A DNA stretch of 64,000 nucleotides from assembly GCF_043641925.1 (NCBI RefSeq), contig NZ_JBHZRU010000019.1, positions 9,270 through 73,269 of the forward strand, in the 5' to 3' direction. Shown here piece by piece: positions 50,310 to 59,428 of the stretch. This DNA is from Paenisporosarcina quisquiliarum_A (lineage in GTDB: Bacteria; Bacillota; Bacilli; Bacillales_A; Planococcaceae). The notes under the pieces were generated by a model. It did not search any database and had not been told where the DNA came from. It saw only the letters and a program-made list of their open reading frames with translations. Made by a program: the position numbers and the translations under genes. Numbering within the stretch: the stretch's first letter is position 1; each line of letters begins with the position of its first letter.

Positions 50310-50585
50310 ATCGCTCACTCCTCATGATTACCATATGATGACCTTCATGAAATTATTAAAGTTTTATAACCTGTTTCTGATTTGATATCTACACTTATTC
50401 ACTTAATCTAAATCAGTTTGACTACACAGATGACTGTTTCAAAGTTGAAAGGAAAGTTTCTAGGGATTTTACAAGAACTCTTTAAAAGCTTGTTTGCTTT
50501 AGTACAAGTATTATCTATGTTAGTCTTTTTGGAGGAATGGTTTTGATAGGATTATGTCAATTCAAATTAGAAGGAGATTGATCTT

Positions 50586-51230
50586 ATGAAAGTATTCGTA
50601 GTAGGAGCAACTGGACAAATTGGGAAGCATCTTATCGACATCTTACAAAGTAGTGAGCAACATACAGTTCGTGCCATGGTTCGTAAAAATGAGCAGGCTG
50701 AAGAATTGAAGAGCCAAGGTATTGATGTGGTTGTTGCAAGTCTTGAAGGAAGTGTTAATGATATCGCAGATGCTGCAAATGGTTGTGATGCGATTGTTTT
50801 TACTGCAGGGTCTAGCGGACATACGGGGTTAGATAAGACATTGCTAATTGACTTAGACGGTGCGGTTAAAACGGTTGAGGCTGCTGAACAAGCAGGTATT
50901 AATCGCTTTATAATTGTCAGTGCACTTCAAGCAAACCATCGTCAAAACTGGAATAAAGAAATGGTTCCCTATTATGTCGCAAAACACTATGCAGATCGAA
51001 TGGTGGAAACTAGCACTTTAGATTACACCATTATACGACCAGGCGGATTATTAAATGAAGACAGCACTGGAAAAGTTACTGCATCAGCAAATCTTGAAAC
51101 AGGTTCAATTCCTCGTGAAGACGTTGCTAAAACGATTTATGCTGCTTTAGATGCACAAGAAACATTTAAGAAATCCTTTGACCTCATTAGTGGGGAAACA
51201 AACATTAAAGAAGCCTTAAAAAATATATAA
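50586..51230 (+). CDS. NAD(P)-dependent SDR-like protein (YhfK-like)
   Basis: The 214-residue atypical short-chain dehydrogenase has GATGQIGKHL at about 7-16 as the nucleotide-binding site. FIIVSALQANH and PYYVAKHYADRMVE (Tyr-x3-Lys) come in the order of the SDR5/NmrA-like group, then YTIIRPGGLLNE and SIPREDVAKTIYAAL. B. subtilis YhfK is the closest named relative I can recall. Substrate unknown. AGAAGGAGATTGATCTT precedes the ATG. A terminator follows at once. Confidence 0.88.
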   Translation: MKVFVVGATGQIGKHLIDILQSSEQHTVRAMVRKNEQAEELKSQGIDVVVASLEGSVNDIADAANGCDAIVFTAGSSGHTGLDKTLLIDLDGAVKTVEAAEQAGINRFIIVSALQANHRQNWNKEMVPYYVAKHYADRMVETSTLDYTIIRPGGLLNEDSTGKVTASANLETGSIPREDVAKTIYAALDAQETFKKSFDLISGETNIKEALKNI

Positions 51231-51240
51231 GCGTTTAAAA

Positions 51241-51272
51241 AATCCAAGTCATGAAATTCCATGGCTTGGATT
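51241..51272 (+). terminator. Terminator of the SDR gene
   Basis: AATCCAAGtCATG pairs with CATGgCTTGGATT and runs into TTTTTCTATTTT. Confidence 0.85.
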
Positions 51273-51354
51273 TTTTCTATTTTAAATTTGTGGACTCGTT
51301 AGGTTCTTGCCCAGCCTCCGAAAACCCAAATCCTCTTTAGGAGTTCCAGACTTT

Positions 51355-52623
51355 TCATTTTACTTTTGGCAATAAAATTTCCACACTTGTTCCTACATTC
51401 ACTTGGCTGGTAACGTTAATCGACCCTTTATGGGTTTCCATAATGCGATAGCTCACAGTCATTCCTAGTCCAATGCCTTTTTCTTTGACACTATAGAAAG
51501 GTTCTCCAATGTGTTTTAAACGAGTTTCGTCAATTCCGCAACCATTGTCTTCAAACTTAACTGCAAAGAAGTCCTCATTTTTGTCTTCGATTGTTATTTT
51601 GACTTCACCATTTGTGGTGATTGCTTCTAAGGCGTTTTTTAGGACATTGATAAACACTTGTTTTAATTGACTATCGTTACAATAGGCATCAAATTGATCA
51701 AGTTCAGTTAGGTTGATTTTTGTGTTTTTCAGTTTTGCTTCTGTTGATAGTAGGTGTACGACATCTTTTACAATGGTGTTGACGTTTTTATTCGCAAAAA
51801 TGAGTTCTGTTGGTTTTGCTACAAGTAATAGGTCGGTACAAATGCTATTGATGCGATCGATTTCATCGACTAAGACGTCAATATGGTCCTCAATCTTAAT
51901 GGCTTTATCTTGATGCATTTGCATGAAGCCTTTGATAGTTGTCAGTGGATTTCGAATTTCATGCGCAATCCCAGCTGCAAGTTCACCAACGACGGACATT
52001 TTTTCAGATTGTCTTAACATGTTCTCTGTTTCTTTTAAATCGGTGATATCTCGTCCAATGACTAAGAGTGCTTTTCTAGAGCCGTCTTTATGAAAGATAG
52101 GCAATTTGAGCGCATCAAATGTTTTGAATGAGCCGTCTCGTGTCGGAATCGTTTCTTCACAGCGACTCATTTTCCCAGCCTTCCATGCTTCTTCGTCCGT
52201 ATCGATACAGTAAATCAAGGCATCGTGATAGAATTCGCTGTTTGCCGCTAACTCTTCGGTTGATTTCCCTTTGAAATCGAAGTTCCCTAGTTCGAATAAC
52301 TCTGCTCCAAATTTGTTTAGCTCTAGACAATTTCCTTCGCCATCTTTAAACGACACGAGGTCAGGCATTGTATCAATCAACAAAGTCAGCTTCTCTTTTT
52401 CTTCTTCGATTTTTTTGGTATGACTTAAATTTCTCAACAGCACATATAATAATGCAGCGGTAATGACGATGAAGAGTAACCCTTTAATGTTATCTAGCAG
52501 CTGAATTTTTTCAGCAGATAAGTTGGATGTTTTTAATACATAATCTGTCCCAAAAACCCATATGGGTCCTACTATTAAATAAATAAACGGAATGATCCGG
52601 AAAAATTCTATGCGGTTTTTCAT
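51355..52623 (-). CDS. PAS-domain sensor histidine kinase
   Basis: The 422-residue kinase has two membrane helices (about 9-27 and 47-64) with a very short outside loop, a PAS domain (about 78-200, including LVSFKDGEGNCLELN and LVIGRDITDLKE), a HisKA helix with VVGELAAGIAHEIRNPLTTI near 210-230, and a HATPase domain (NVLKNALEAI, FEDNGCGID, GIGLGMTV). The kinase core is of the type found in sporulation kinases (KinA-E) and other orphan kinases. No response regulator is adjacent, which fits an orphan, phosphorelay-feeding kinase. The signal is unknown. Confidence 0.9.
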   Translation of the reverse strand: MKNRIEFFRIIPFIYLIVGPIWVFGTDYVLKTSNLSAEKIQLLDNIKGLLFIVITAALLYVLLRNLSHTKKIEEEKEKLTLLIDTMPDLVSFKDGEGNCLELNKFGAELFELGNFDFKGKSTEELAANSEFYHDALIYCIDTDEEAWKAGKMSRCEETIPTRDGSFKTFDALKLPIFHKDGSRKALLVIGRDITDLKETENMLRQSEKMSVVGELAAGIAHEIRNPLTTIKGFMQMHQDKAIKIEDHIDVLVDEIDRINSICTDLLLVAKPTELIFANKNVNTIVKDVVHLLSTEAKLKNTKINLTELDQFDAYCNDSQLKQVFINVLKNALEAITTNGEVKITIEDKNEDFFAVKFEDNGCGIDETRLKHIGEPFYSVKEKGIGLGMTVSYRIMETHKGSINVTSQVNVGTSVEILLPKVK

Positions 52624-52741
52624 GGTTTGCCCCTTAAATATGATTAATTAGCTATTTTCGCATAGAATACCCATTAGGGCAATACAAATTTTACATTATT
52701 TTGCATTACTGACGCTAATAATCATTACATGAAACTGTGAA

Positions 52742-52771
52742 AAGCCCTTCATCCATTATTGATGAAGGGTT
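52742..52771. terminator. Terminator of the STAS-domain gene
   Basis: AAGCCCTTCATC pairs with GATGAAGGGtT, adjacent to the end of the 52794-53615 gene on the minus strand. Confidence 0.75.
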
Positions 52772-52793
52772 CTTTCCTAAAGTTTGTCACAAT

Positions 52794-53615
52794 TTATTTA
52801 CTTAAATACTCACACAGTGCTTGTTGTAATGTTCCGTAGGTTACAGTATCTTTGTCGAATGTGATATTGAGGTGAATCATTTTTCGCACGACTTCGGATC
52901 TCAATCCAGTAAGGACGGTATGGCATCCCATCATGGAAGTTCCGTTTATGGTTTTCATGAGGTGATGAATCACTTCTGATTCCATGTCGGCTATTCCAGA
53001 AAGGTCAATGATAAGTGTTTGAATACGTAATCGGCCAATTTCCATGAGCACTTTTTCTTCTAATACACTCGTACGGAATGAATCTACTGATCCAATTAAA
53101 GGTAGGATACAGATCGTTGTGGAAATCGGAATGATCGGCACCGATAAGTTCTCGACAAGTTCTCGTTGCGCTGACAATAAAGAATCTTTGTAAGTTGAAT
53201 ACTCAATGAAGAATGTGTTTAAAAACTGATCGACGTGATTGTTTATTTGTTTTTCCAATTGGAAGAAATAATCGGTTGTTTCTTCACGTGATACTCTATT
53301 ATATTCCTCTATAAAATTCCATATGGTTCTGCGAATGGCTTGTACCCACTCTAATTTAAAAGCCAAGGTTAAGGAGTAGGTTGCCCAGGCGATTCCCTCC
53401 TGTTTCGCAAAGTCTCGCAGTTTTTGTTCTTTGTTTTCCAAGATGTAAGAAACGAGTTTGTGCGCATTATTGATTAAATCAATGTCTCCGTATTTTAAAA
53501 TATCGTTAATCTTATCTCTTACATTCACCGCTTGGTTTAATAAGCTTCTTTCAAATTGTTCACTATTTTCTTGGATGTATAATTTCAGTTTCATATCTAA
53601 TAAAATCGCTTCCAT
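52794..53615 (-). CDS. RsbR-family STAS-domain protein (stressosome component-like)
   Basis: The 273-residue protein has a helical N-terminal half (about 1-150) like the non-heme-globin sensor part of RsbR proteins. Its C-terminal STAS domain is VPIIPISTTICILPLIGSVD (about 159-178), then LIIDLSGIADMESEVIHHLM, with the conserved loop following beta-strand 3, and VLTGLRSEVVRKM. RsbR paralogues assemble with RsbS and RsbT to gate the general stress response. The normal phospho-Thr positions of RsbRA are not both obvious. No rsbS or rsbT is nearby. The ATG at 53613-53615 has AGGA 12 bases upstream. Confidence 0.82.
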   Translation of the reverse strand: MEAILLDMKLKLYIQENSEQFERSLLNQAVNVRDKINDILKYGDIDLINNAHKLVSYILENKEQKLRDFAKQEGIAWATYSLTLAFKLEWVQAIRRTIWNFIEEYNRVSREETTDYFFQLEKQINNHVDQFLNTFFIEYSTYKDSLLSAQRELVENLSVPIIPISTTICILPLIGSVDSFRTSVLEEKVLMEIGRLRIQTLIIDLSGIADMESEVIHHLMKTINGTSMMGCHTVLTGLRSEVVRKMIHLNITFDKDTVTYGTLQQALCEYLSK

Positions 53616-53857
53616 TTGATAATCAATCCTAATCTGTCAACATAAGTACAAATTAAGTTTACTAAAATTCTATTTCTAAATAAACTGTAAATTGAAAATA
53701 TTAAAGATTTTTATTTACATACGACATAACGCAAAGGGTTAATAGCATTACATCTGCTCTATTTTTACCTGTTAAATTATCCTTCTGTCCCTGTATCTTA
53801 TCGCTTCAAATCGGATTATAATGCATGTAAGAACACTATTTCAAGGAGGTGTACGTG

Positions 53858-55030
53858 ATGGATTGGATGAATCATAAGTTAAAAGAATGGCTTGATGCGG
53901 GGGTTATTGACGAATCGACACACGATTCGATTGTGGCGTATGAACGAAAGCAGCCGCAGAAACGCAAAGTGCCCTTGTTCTTAACGATTGGGTTGATTTT
54001 CTTTGCATTAGCTGTGTTTAGCTTTATCGCGGCGAATTGGAGTTTAATCCCGGATTTTTTGCGAGTTGGTATTATGCTTGGATTAATGTGGGGCTTTTAT
54101 GTACTGGGTCACTTTGCCGAGATAAGACATTTTGGGTGGCCGATCCTGTTCCGTTTACTAGGGCTAGCCATGTTTGGAGCCAGCATGCTCGTTACCGCAC
54201 AAACGTTTCACTTTTCGATGTCTGATTCGCTCGTCCCTTGGGCGATCTATTTAGCTGCCATCGCTCATTATTTCATTTGGCGACATCAAGCATATGTGAT
54301 TGTCGGATTTGTCTTTGGCGTATTCACATTAGTGTCATCTATTTCTTCCATTGGATGGGTTGAATGGCTCTTATTCATCGCAGTGACGTTTGGTTGGTTT
54401 TATTTCAGTAAGGCGATTGAGCCGATGTTGCTCAGTTGGTTGTTACTGTTTGGTTCCGGGCTCATGTTATGGAGTTTACTAGATTACAAGAGTTCGCTAT
54501 GGCCGGTATGGACATTGTTTGTTTTGGTAGCTCTTCTCTTATTGGTGCCGAAATTTGAATATCGACTTCGTCCCTTGTATTTGATGGTTGGTGCAGTCAT
54601 TTTGGTCGTCTATTTAGCCATTCGAGGCGAGACCGATTTGACACTGGTCGATGTGAATTGGCCTGAAGCAATTGCCCTTGCTTTGTCTGGAATTGTCGTT
54701 GCAGCAATTACTTGGATCAAGTTCCGCTCGATTGTTTGGGTCGCCATTTTAGGAGCGATTGGCCTTCTTTTATTCGACGAAACGGCCATTGGGCTTGCAG
54801 TTGTTGCAGAGATTAGTGCGCTCGCGTATTTGATGATTGCGCAGCGACAAGATCAGCCACTTACTTTAGGGTTTGTTTACTTCATCGTCGTTCAGTTTGT
54901 GATTTACTTTGTGTATGCCTGGGAGCGACTCGATATGTCGTTATTCTTCCTACTCGGTGCCATCTTGCTATTTGTTCTATCCGGCATCGGTTGGTGGCTG
55001 AAGCGTAAGAAAGAAGGTGTTGCATCATGA
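53858..55030 (+). CDS. DUF2157 polytopic membrane protein
   Basis: From the ATG at 53858 (AAGGAGGTGTACGTG upstream) the protein has 390 residues. The soluble N-terminal DUF2157 helix (KLKEWLDAGVIDESTHDSIV, about 7-26) is followed by about ten to twelve membrane helices. Function in the family is unknown. The stop codon overlaps the next start by ATGA, so it is coupled to the GDYXXLXY gene, a pairing seen widely in Bacillales and elsewhere. Confidence 0.85.
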   Translation: MDWMNHKLKEWLDAGVIDESTHDSIVAYERKQPQKRKVPLFLTIGLIFFALAVFSFIAANWSLIPDFLRVGIMLGLMWGFYVLGHFAEIRHFGWPILFRLLGLAMFGASMLVTAQTFHFSMSDSLVPWAIYLAAIAHYFIWRHQAYVIVGFVFGVFTLVSSISSIGWVEWLLFIAVTFGWFYFSKAIEPMLLSWLLLFGSGLMLWSLLDYKSSLWPVWTLFVLVALLLLVPKFEYRLRPLYLMVGAVILVVYLAIRGETDLTLVDVNWPEAIALALSGIVVAAITWIKFRSIVWVAILGAIGLLLFDETAIGLAVVAEISALAYLMIAQRQDQPLTLGFVYFIVVQFVIYFVYAWERLDMSLFFLLGAILLFVLSGIGWWLKRKKEGVAS

Positions 55031-55473
55031 AAAAGTGGATGATGCCGATTGTTCAAACGCTTTTCGTGATGTTCCTTGTTGTTAGCTTTTACGCCATTTC
55101 GTTGGTTGGGGAAGAATACGTGTTACGTGCTGAACCGTTTGACCCGTTCGATCCGTTTTACGGAGAGTATGTGATGCTTCAATATCCTGACTTGAAAGCT
55201 CCAGCTGGCGTTACACAAGGCGATGTTTATTTCACCCTAAAACAAGGGGAAGATGGATTTGCCGTTATTGACCGGATGGAAAACGAACCGTTCTTTGGTG
55301 GAATAAAAGGCATGTATTTCGACCGCGTGATGGCCCCGCAACTTGAACAGTTTTACGTGGAACAAGGCGTAGGTCCTGAACTTGAAAAAGCGCGTGATTT
55401 GCAAGCTACTGTTTACGTGGCGCCTTGGGGATCCATACGACCGACAAATTTAGAAATACGCGAGACCAAATAG
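55027..55473 (+). CDS. GDYXXLXY-domain protein
   Basis: The 148-residue protein has one membrane helix or signal anchor (about 5-25) and then the extracytoplasmic GDYXXLXY domain. Here the motif is DPFYGEYVMLQY, with Glu replacing Asp. VYFTLKQGEDGFAVI and ATVYVAPWGSIRPTNL complete the beta-rich fold. It is translated through ATGA overlap with the DUF2157 gene and probably works with it in the membrane. Function unknown. Confidence 0.85.
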   Translation: MKKWMMPIVQTLFVMFLVVSFYAISLVGEEYVLRAEPFDPFDPFYGEYVMLQYPDLKAPAGVTQGDVYFTLKQGEDGFAVIDRMENEPFFGGIKGMYFDRVMAPQLEQFYVEQGVGPELEKARDLQATVYVAPWGSIRPTNLEIRETK

Positions 55474-55537
55474 AAAAAACACCTTTACGTTGTGAGCTAG
55501 GATTTAAAGCTTACCCGCAGCGTAAGGTGTTTTTTTT
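55474..55537. terminator. Bidirectional terminator between converging genes
   Basis: AAAAAACACCTTtACG pairs with CGTAAGGTGTTTTTT, with T-tracts on both sides. Confidence 0.75.
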
Positions 55538-56105
55538 ATTTCTCTTCTATCATTATTTCCTTGATCAACCTCGCTGGATTTCCACCAACCACGACATTGT
55601 TCGGTACATCTTTTGTGACGACAGCTCCAGATGCGATGACCACATTGTCACCAATTGTGACACCGGGGTTGATGATGGCTCCCCCACCAATCCATACATT
55701 GTCTCCAATCGTAATGGGTTTCGCGTATTCAAACATCGTGTTGCGTTCGATTGGGTTTAGCGGGTGTGTGGCTGTATAAATATGTACGCCTGGCGCAATA
55801 AAGCAATTCGCTCCAATTCTTACATCACATACATCCAAAATGACGCAATCGAAGTTCGCAAAGAAATTTTCTCCGACATGAATGTTGTAACCGTAATCGA
55901 CACGAAGGGTTGGCTCAACGTAAAGTTGATTCCCACTTGAACCGAATAAGCCTTTTAACAGTTCGACTCGTTTGTCATGTTCCGTTTCGAGTGTTTCGTT
56001 GTAAATTCGAATTTTCTTTCTTGCCGTCTCTCGATCTCGGACTAATTCTGGGTCTGCAGGGTTGTACATCTCCCCTGCCAACATTTTGTCTTTTTCTGTT
56101 CGCAT
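55536..56105 (-). CDS. maa: Maltose O-acetyltransferase (LbH family)
   Basis: From ATG 56103-56105 (AAGAGGTGACAACC upstream) the protein has 189 residues. An N-terminal helical Mac domain (MRTEKDKMLAGEMYNPADPE, in part) precedes a left-handed beta-helix of hexapeptide repeats. The catalytic His is in TATHPLNP, and IGDNVWIGGGAIINPGVTIG, then VVIASGAVVTKDVP and VGGNPARLI close the helix. It transfers acetyl from acetyl-CoA to sugars such as maltose or glucose. Length matches Maa (about 185). Confidence 0.92.
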   Translation of the reverse strand: MRTEKDKMLAGEMYNPADPELVRDRETARKKIRIYNETLETEHDKRVELLKGLFGSSGNQLYVEPTLRVDYGYNIHVGENFFANFDCVILDVCDVRIGANCFIAPGVHIYTATHPLNPIERNTMFEYAKPITIGDNVWIGGGAIINPGVTIGDNVVIASGAVVTKDVPNNVVVGGNPARLIKEIMIEEK

Positions 56106-56117
56106 GGTTGTCACCTC

Positions 56118-56681
56118 TTATAATTTAAATCTTTCTTGAATCAACTTCGCGGTTTCGGCTGCGGTTAAATGGGTGTTGTTAATTTTGATGTAGTTTTCAT
56201 TTGTAATTTCACCGTCTAATGAGTTCAGTCTATATTTATGTGCCGCTTCTTTTAAATGGGCTTCTGACCATTCGATGTCTCGTTTTGTGGCTTTGTGAGT
56301 TAGACGATGGTCTGATTTGTTTCGTTCGATTCTTTCTTCGAGATCAGCATGTAGTTCAACCATACAGACTTCTACTCCTTTAGATTCAAAGATCGCTGTG
56401 GTTTCTTTTACATAATCCCAGTCTGTTTGATGGTCGAATGCCCACACCCATGTGAATATCACACCGTACATATCACTTTTTGCAAATTCCTCAAACATTT
56501 CTCTTCGGAATAATTTGACTAGACGATTCCCCGCTGGTGTTCCATAGTCAAAGAACGGTTGAACCAGTTCAATTGTTAGGTGGTTATGGAATAATTTTAA
56601 CTTTGTCATTTTTTCAAGTTCGTGACCGACTGTCATTTTGCCGACCGCTTGCGGGCCGACAATGAGGACGAATTTTTTCAT
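56118..56681 (-). CDS. P-loop kinase-like AAA protein
   Basis: From ATG 56679-56681 (GGAGAGCACAT upstream) the protein has 187 residues. Its Walker A is VGPQAVGKMTVG, with Met in place of the usual Ser/Thr after Lys, a known variant of this family. It is a shikimate-kinase-like fold: FHNHLTIELVQPFFDYGTP, EVCMVELHADLEERIERN (Walker B and LID arginines), and a C-terminal TAAETAKLIQERF helix. Substrate unknown. 12 bp upstream of maa in the same operon. Confidence 0.85.
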   Translation of the reverse strand: MKKFVLIVGPQAVGKMTVGHELEKMTKLKLFHNHLTIELVQPFFDYGTPAGNRLVKLFRREMFEEFAKSDMYGVIFTWVWAFDHQTDWDYVKETTAIFESKGVEVCMVELHADLEERIERNKSDHRLTHKATKRDIEWSEAHLKEAAHKYRLNSLDGEITNENYIKINNTHLTAAETAKLIQERFKL

Positions 56682-56717
56682 ATGTGCTCTCCATTCTAGG
56701 ATGTAGTTGAGTTGGGA

Positions 56718-56845
56718 CGGCTGAAATGGCATCTTCAGCCGCTTTTGTATGGTTCGAAGGTGGCTCTTCTTTATTAACCCAAAAAGGGCTTCAGGTTTTA
56801 CAGACGTGCTTTTCTAAATCCGTCGACTATGTCGATGACGGTGAA
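56718..56845. repeat. Duplicated 127-bp segment, copy A
   Basis: It is about 94% identical by eye to 57753-57879 and in the same orientation. It contains the CGGCTGAA hairpin and, on the minus strand, the last 15 codons of the HAAS-type gene (TVIDIVDGFRKARL, then stop). The GNAT gene ends inside it. Confidence 0.85.
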
Positions 56846-57411
56846 ATCAGTGTTTTAGAATAATCTTCTTGAAGTATTCCATAAATAGTACAGTCTTTGT
56901 ATTGACTCTTGGCATTTCGAATCATATGTCTGATGATTCCTTCTTGAACCATCCCTGCTTTAACTAATACTTTTCCAGAAGCCGGGTTATCAGTATTATG
57001 TGCTGCAGCAATTTTATGAATATTCATTTGTCGGAAGCCGAATTCCACAACTGCTCTTAATGCTTCGGTCGCATATCCCTGGTTCCACCATTCATATCCA
57101 ATAGAATAACTTACCTCACAGTTTCCGGTGGTATTATCAAAGTCATATAAATCGATTTCTCCAATTAATTCACCATCAGCTTTTCGCTCAATAGCCCACC
57201 AACAAAAATCTTTATTGATATAATCATCGACTATCTTCGCTACTCTCTCGATTGTTTCTGAAACGCTCTTGTGTTCTGAATTGACCCGATTGTCAGATAT
57301 CCGTTCGTCCGAAAGCCAGTTATCGAAAACCTTTTGAGTATCAGAAAGCTCCATCCTTCTAAGAATTAAGCGTTCGGTTTCTATTTTCGGTGTTCCTAAA
57401 TATGTAATCAT
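56827..57411 (-). CDS. GNAT-family N-acetyltransferase (RimJ/RimL-like)
   Basis: The 194-residue protein is an acetyl-CoA-dependent acetyltransferase: ETERLILRRMELSDTQKVF at about 10-28, then CWWAIERKADGELIGEIDLY and VSYSIGYEWWNQGYATEAL (the Q/RxxGxG/A-like CoA site is NQGYATEA), HNTDNPASGKVLVKAGM and the closing strand. The last few residues (LISPSST) are encoded by the duplicated segment shared with the HAAS-type gene, so the natural C-terminus may have been replaced. AGAAGGTGACAAA precedes the ATG. Substrate unknown. Confidence 0.9.
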   Translation of the reverse strand: MITYLGTPKIETERLILRRMELSDTQKVFDNWLSDERISDNRVNSEHKSVSETIERVAKIVDDYINKDFCWWAIERKADGELIGEIDLYDFDNTTGNCEVSYSIGYEWWNQGYATEALRAVVEFGFRQMNIHKIAAAHNTDNPASGKVLVKAGMVQEGIIRHMIRNAKSQYKDCTIYGILQEDYSKTLISPSST

Positions 57412-57591
57412 TTTGTCACCTTCTCAAATAAATTCACGATCTAATAAGATTCATTACACGTATCGTATATACTATTAATCACTTTTGATTAATACCAATT
57501 ATTTCAAATCGACTCATATTTATCAATCCTATAAGTCTCTTTGATTAAAATATTTAGGATAATGATTGAGGGAGTTTCTAGTTCATGAGAG

Positions 57592-57675
57592 TTATTTGGC
57601 GTTTGGCGGTGGTTTATTGGCGTTTGACTTGGATAATTTGTCGTTTGGAATTGATAATCTGGCGCTTGTGTTGGC
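57592..57675. repeat. Four imperfect 21-bp tandem repeats
   Basis: Units begin at 57592, 57613, 57634 and 57655. Each has a T/A-rich start (TTATTTGGCG, TTTATTGGCG, TAATTTGTCG, TAATCTGGCG) and then a TTTG or CTTG block. Same strand, no spacers. Unusual base bias (G on the top strand). Confidence 0.75.
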
Positions 57676-57752
57676 TTTTTGGATGAGGATTTATAGGATT
57701 TGATGGTTGTTACTTGATTTATGTTCCAACCACAGTATAAATAGGAAGTGGG

Positions 57753-57879
57753 CGGCTGAAATGGTATCTTCAGCCGCTCTTGTTTGGTTCGAAGGCTGCT
57801 CTTCTTATTAACCCAAAAAGGGCTTCAGGTTTTACAGATGTGCTTTTCTAAATCCGTCGACTATGTCGATGACGGTGAA
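57753..57879. repeat. Duplicated 127-bp segment, copy B
   Basis: This is the likely parent copy. It contains the true end of the HAAS-type gene (DIVDGFRKAHL, stop at 57832) and its downstream hairpins. Confidence 0.85.
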
Positions 57880-58833
57880 GATTAGGACGACGGCGATGGT
57901 GATTCGGCTTGTTTGGGTTGCCCACGTTTCTACGTTTTTGTTGATGCTCAGTGCTTCGTTGAACTGGATGATAAATGTGTCGTTCCAGAGATTCGGGTTG
58001 GTGAAGATGACGATTAGGATGCCGAGTGCAACGATTTGGGTAACAGTGTTAAAGATGGCGACTTTGTTGGTCCATTGTTTTTTGAGTGCTTTGTATATGG
58101 CTAGCGCGATTTCGAGTGCAATGATTAGCACGATGAGTAGCCAGTACGATTGGAGCACATCTTGGTTGAATATAGGCGTTTCGAATGTTAGTTCTTGGCC
58201 TCGGTTGGTGTAGATGCCAAGGAGGTTAGAGGCGTTGAAGTAGACGGTTACCCATATGGCGGTCCATAGTAAGCTTCCGAATATATGCCATTTGGTGATG
58301 CGTTTTTTTATAGGTATTGGTGTGATTTGTTTTAGGTCATCGGGTGTCCATGTTTTGAAGTTCATGGTGACTGGCATTTGGTCAGCGACTTTATCGGTTC
58401 GCTCAATGATGGCAAAGACGAGTGTGATCCAGAATATTGTTTGCATGGCTGTGTGTAAGAGTTGCACAAATCCTTGTGAGAATACCCCTAAGACGATGGT
58501 TGCCACAGTTTGAGTGCCCGAGGAAGAGACAATTAATGTACCAATGTGGATGATGAGTGAAATCGTCATGGCAATTGGTAGGACTAGTTTTAATAAGTTG
58601 ATGTAGACGTCATAGTATTTTGGACCAATTAGGTGCATCGGGCGGTCAAGATAGCCACTTGCCATAACGGCCGGGTTGCCGAGTTGGGTGAGGACTTGTT
58701 TGACTTCGACTTCAGTTGGGTCGTCTGGTAGCATATCGGCAATGGTCGACTGTAGTTCAAGTGCGATGTCTTCTCGGTTTCGTTCTGGCAGTCTGCGCGT
58801 GACTTCGTGGATGTACAGGTCAATCAGGTTCAT
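57832..58833 (-). CDS. HAAS-type membrane protein partnered with a PadR regulator
   Basis: The 333-residue protein starts with a soluble HAAS signalling domain (MNLIDLYIHEVTRRLPERNR, then EVKQVLTQLGNPAVMASGYL) and has eight or so membrane helices. HAAS proteins are typically encoded with PadR repressors, which they may modulate. Here the start overlaps the PadR stop by 14 bp, and AAAGGAGAGAATCGCC precedes the ATG inside padR. The C-terminal 15 codons are copied downstream of the GNAT gene. Function beyond signalling unknown. Confidence 0.85.
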   Translation of the reverse strand: MNLIDLYIHEVTRRLPERNREDIALELQSTIADMLPDDPTEVEVKQVLTQLGNPAVMASGYLDRPMHLIGPKYYDVYINLLKLVLPIAMTISLIIHIGTLIVSSSGTQTVATIVLGVFSQGFVQLLHTAMQTIFWITLVFAIIERTDKVADQMPVTMNFKTWTPDDLKQITPIPIKKRITKWHIFGSLLWTAIWVTVYFNASNLLGIYTNRGQELTFETPIFNQDVLQSYWLLIVLIIALEIALAIYKALKKQWTNKVAIFNTVTQIVALGILIVIFTNPNLWNDTFIIQFNEALSINKNVETWATQTSRITIAVVLIFTVIDIVDGFRKAHL

Positions 58834-59167
58834 GGCGATTCTCTCCTTTCATTAATAAAGATAGTTCCTGCGATGTTTTTTCCCACTCTGCACGGAGTTG
58901 GTTGTAGGTGGTGATGCCGAATGCGCTTAAGACATAGTAGCGACGGGGTCTGCTTTCGGTTGTGTCCCAGGTGCTGGTGACGAGTTCTTGTTTTTCGAGT
59001 CTGCGAAGTAATGGGTACAGGGTGCTTTGGTCGATCGTGATGCCGCAGCTTTCGAGTCGCTGGACGAGTGAGTATCCGTATTGAGGGGTTTTGAGTTGGC
59101 TAAGGACGGCGAGTGTTAAGGTTCCGCGTCTGAGTTCAGTGGTTAAGGAGTTGAGAAGTTGGCTCAT
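58820..59167 (-). CDS. PadR-family transcriptional repressor
   Basis: The 115-residue protein is a short PadR: ELRRGTLTLAVLSQLKTPQYG, in part, at about 11-31, then LESCGITIDQSTLYPLLRRL (recognition helix), ELVTSTWDTTESRPRRYYVL (wing) and a dimerisation helix. It would repress its own operon, including the HAAS membrane gene. A dyad in the promoter region (59191-59228) is the candidate operator. TAAAAGAGGTGAACC precedes the ATG. Confidence 0.9.
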   Translation of the reverse strand: MSQLLNSLTTELRRGTLTLAVLSQLKTPQYGYSLVQRLESCGITIDQSTLYPLLRRLEKQELVTSTWDTTESRPRRYYVLSAFGITTYNQLRAEWEKTSQELSLLMKGENRHEPD

Positions 59168-59190
59168 TGGTTCACCTCTTTTGTTTTAGT

Positions 59191-59228
59191 GTATGACGTA
59201 CAGTGTTGGTTTATACTGTGTATCATAC
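59191..59228. promoter_or_regulatory. Imperfect dyad upstream of padR
   Basis: GTATGAcGTACAGT and ACTGTGTATCATAC form an imperfect inverted repeat 24 bases before the padR start. Likely self-operator. Inference. Confidence 0.5.
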
Positions 59229-59395
59229 ATTATCGTATGTTGAATAGCAATAGGTGAGTTGGGTTTTTATGGGATTGGGGGTGAGGATTTGGCGTTAGCG
59301 AGTTTTCGAGGTTACGTTGATCGTTTCGCTATCCAATAATGTCTAAAAGTTTTTCTTCTGTTATTTTTAATTGACGATTACACAAATAGATGTTA

Positions 59396-59411
59396 ATTTG
59401 TATATACAAAT
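59396..59411. promoter_or_regulatory. MarR operator palindrome upstream of the MarR gene
   Basis: ATTTGTATATACAAAT, a perfect 16-bp palindrome, identical to the one at 59879-59894. Confidence 0.8.
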
Positions 59412-59428
59412 GAGAGGGTTGATATGAA

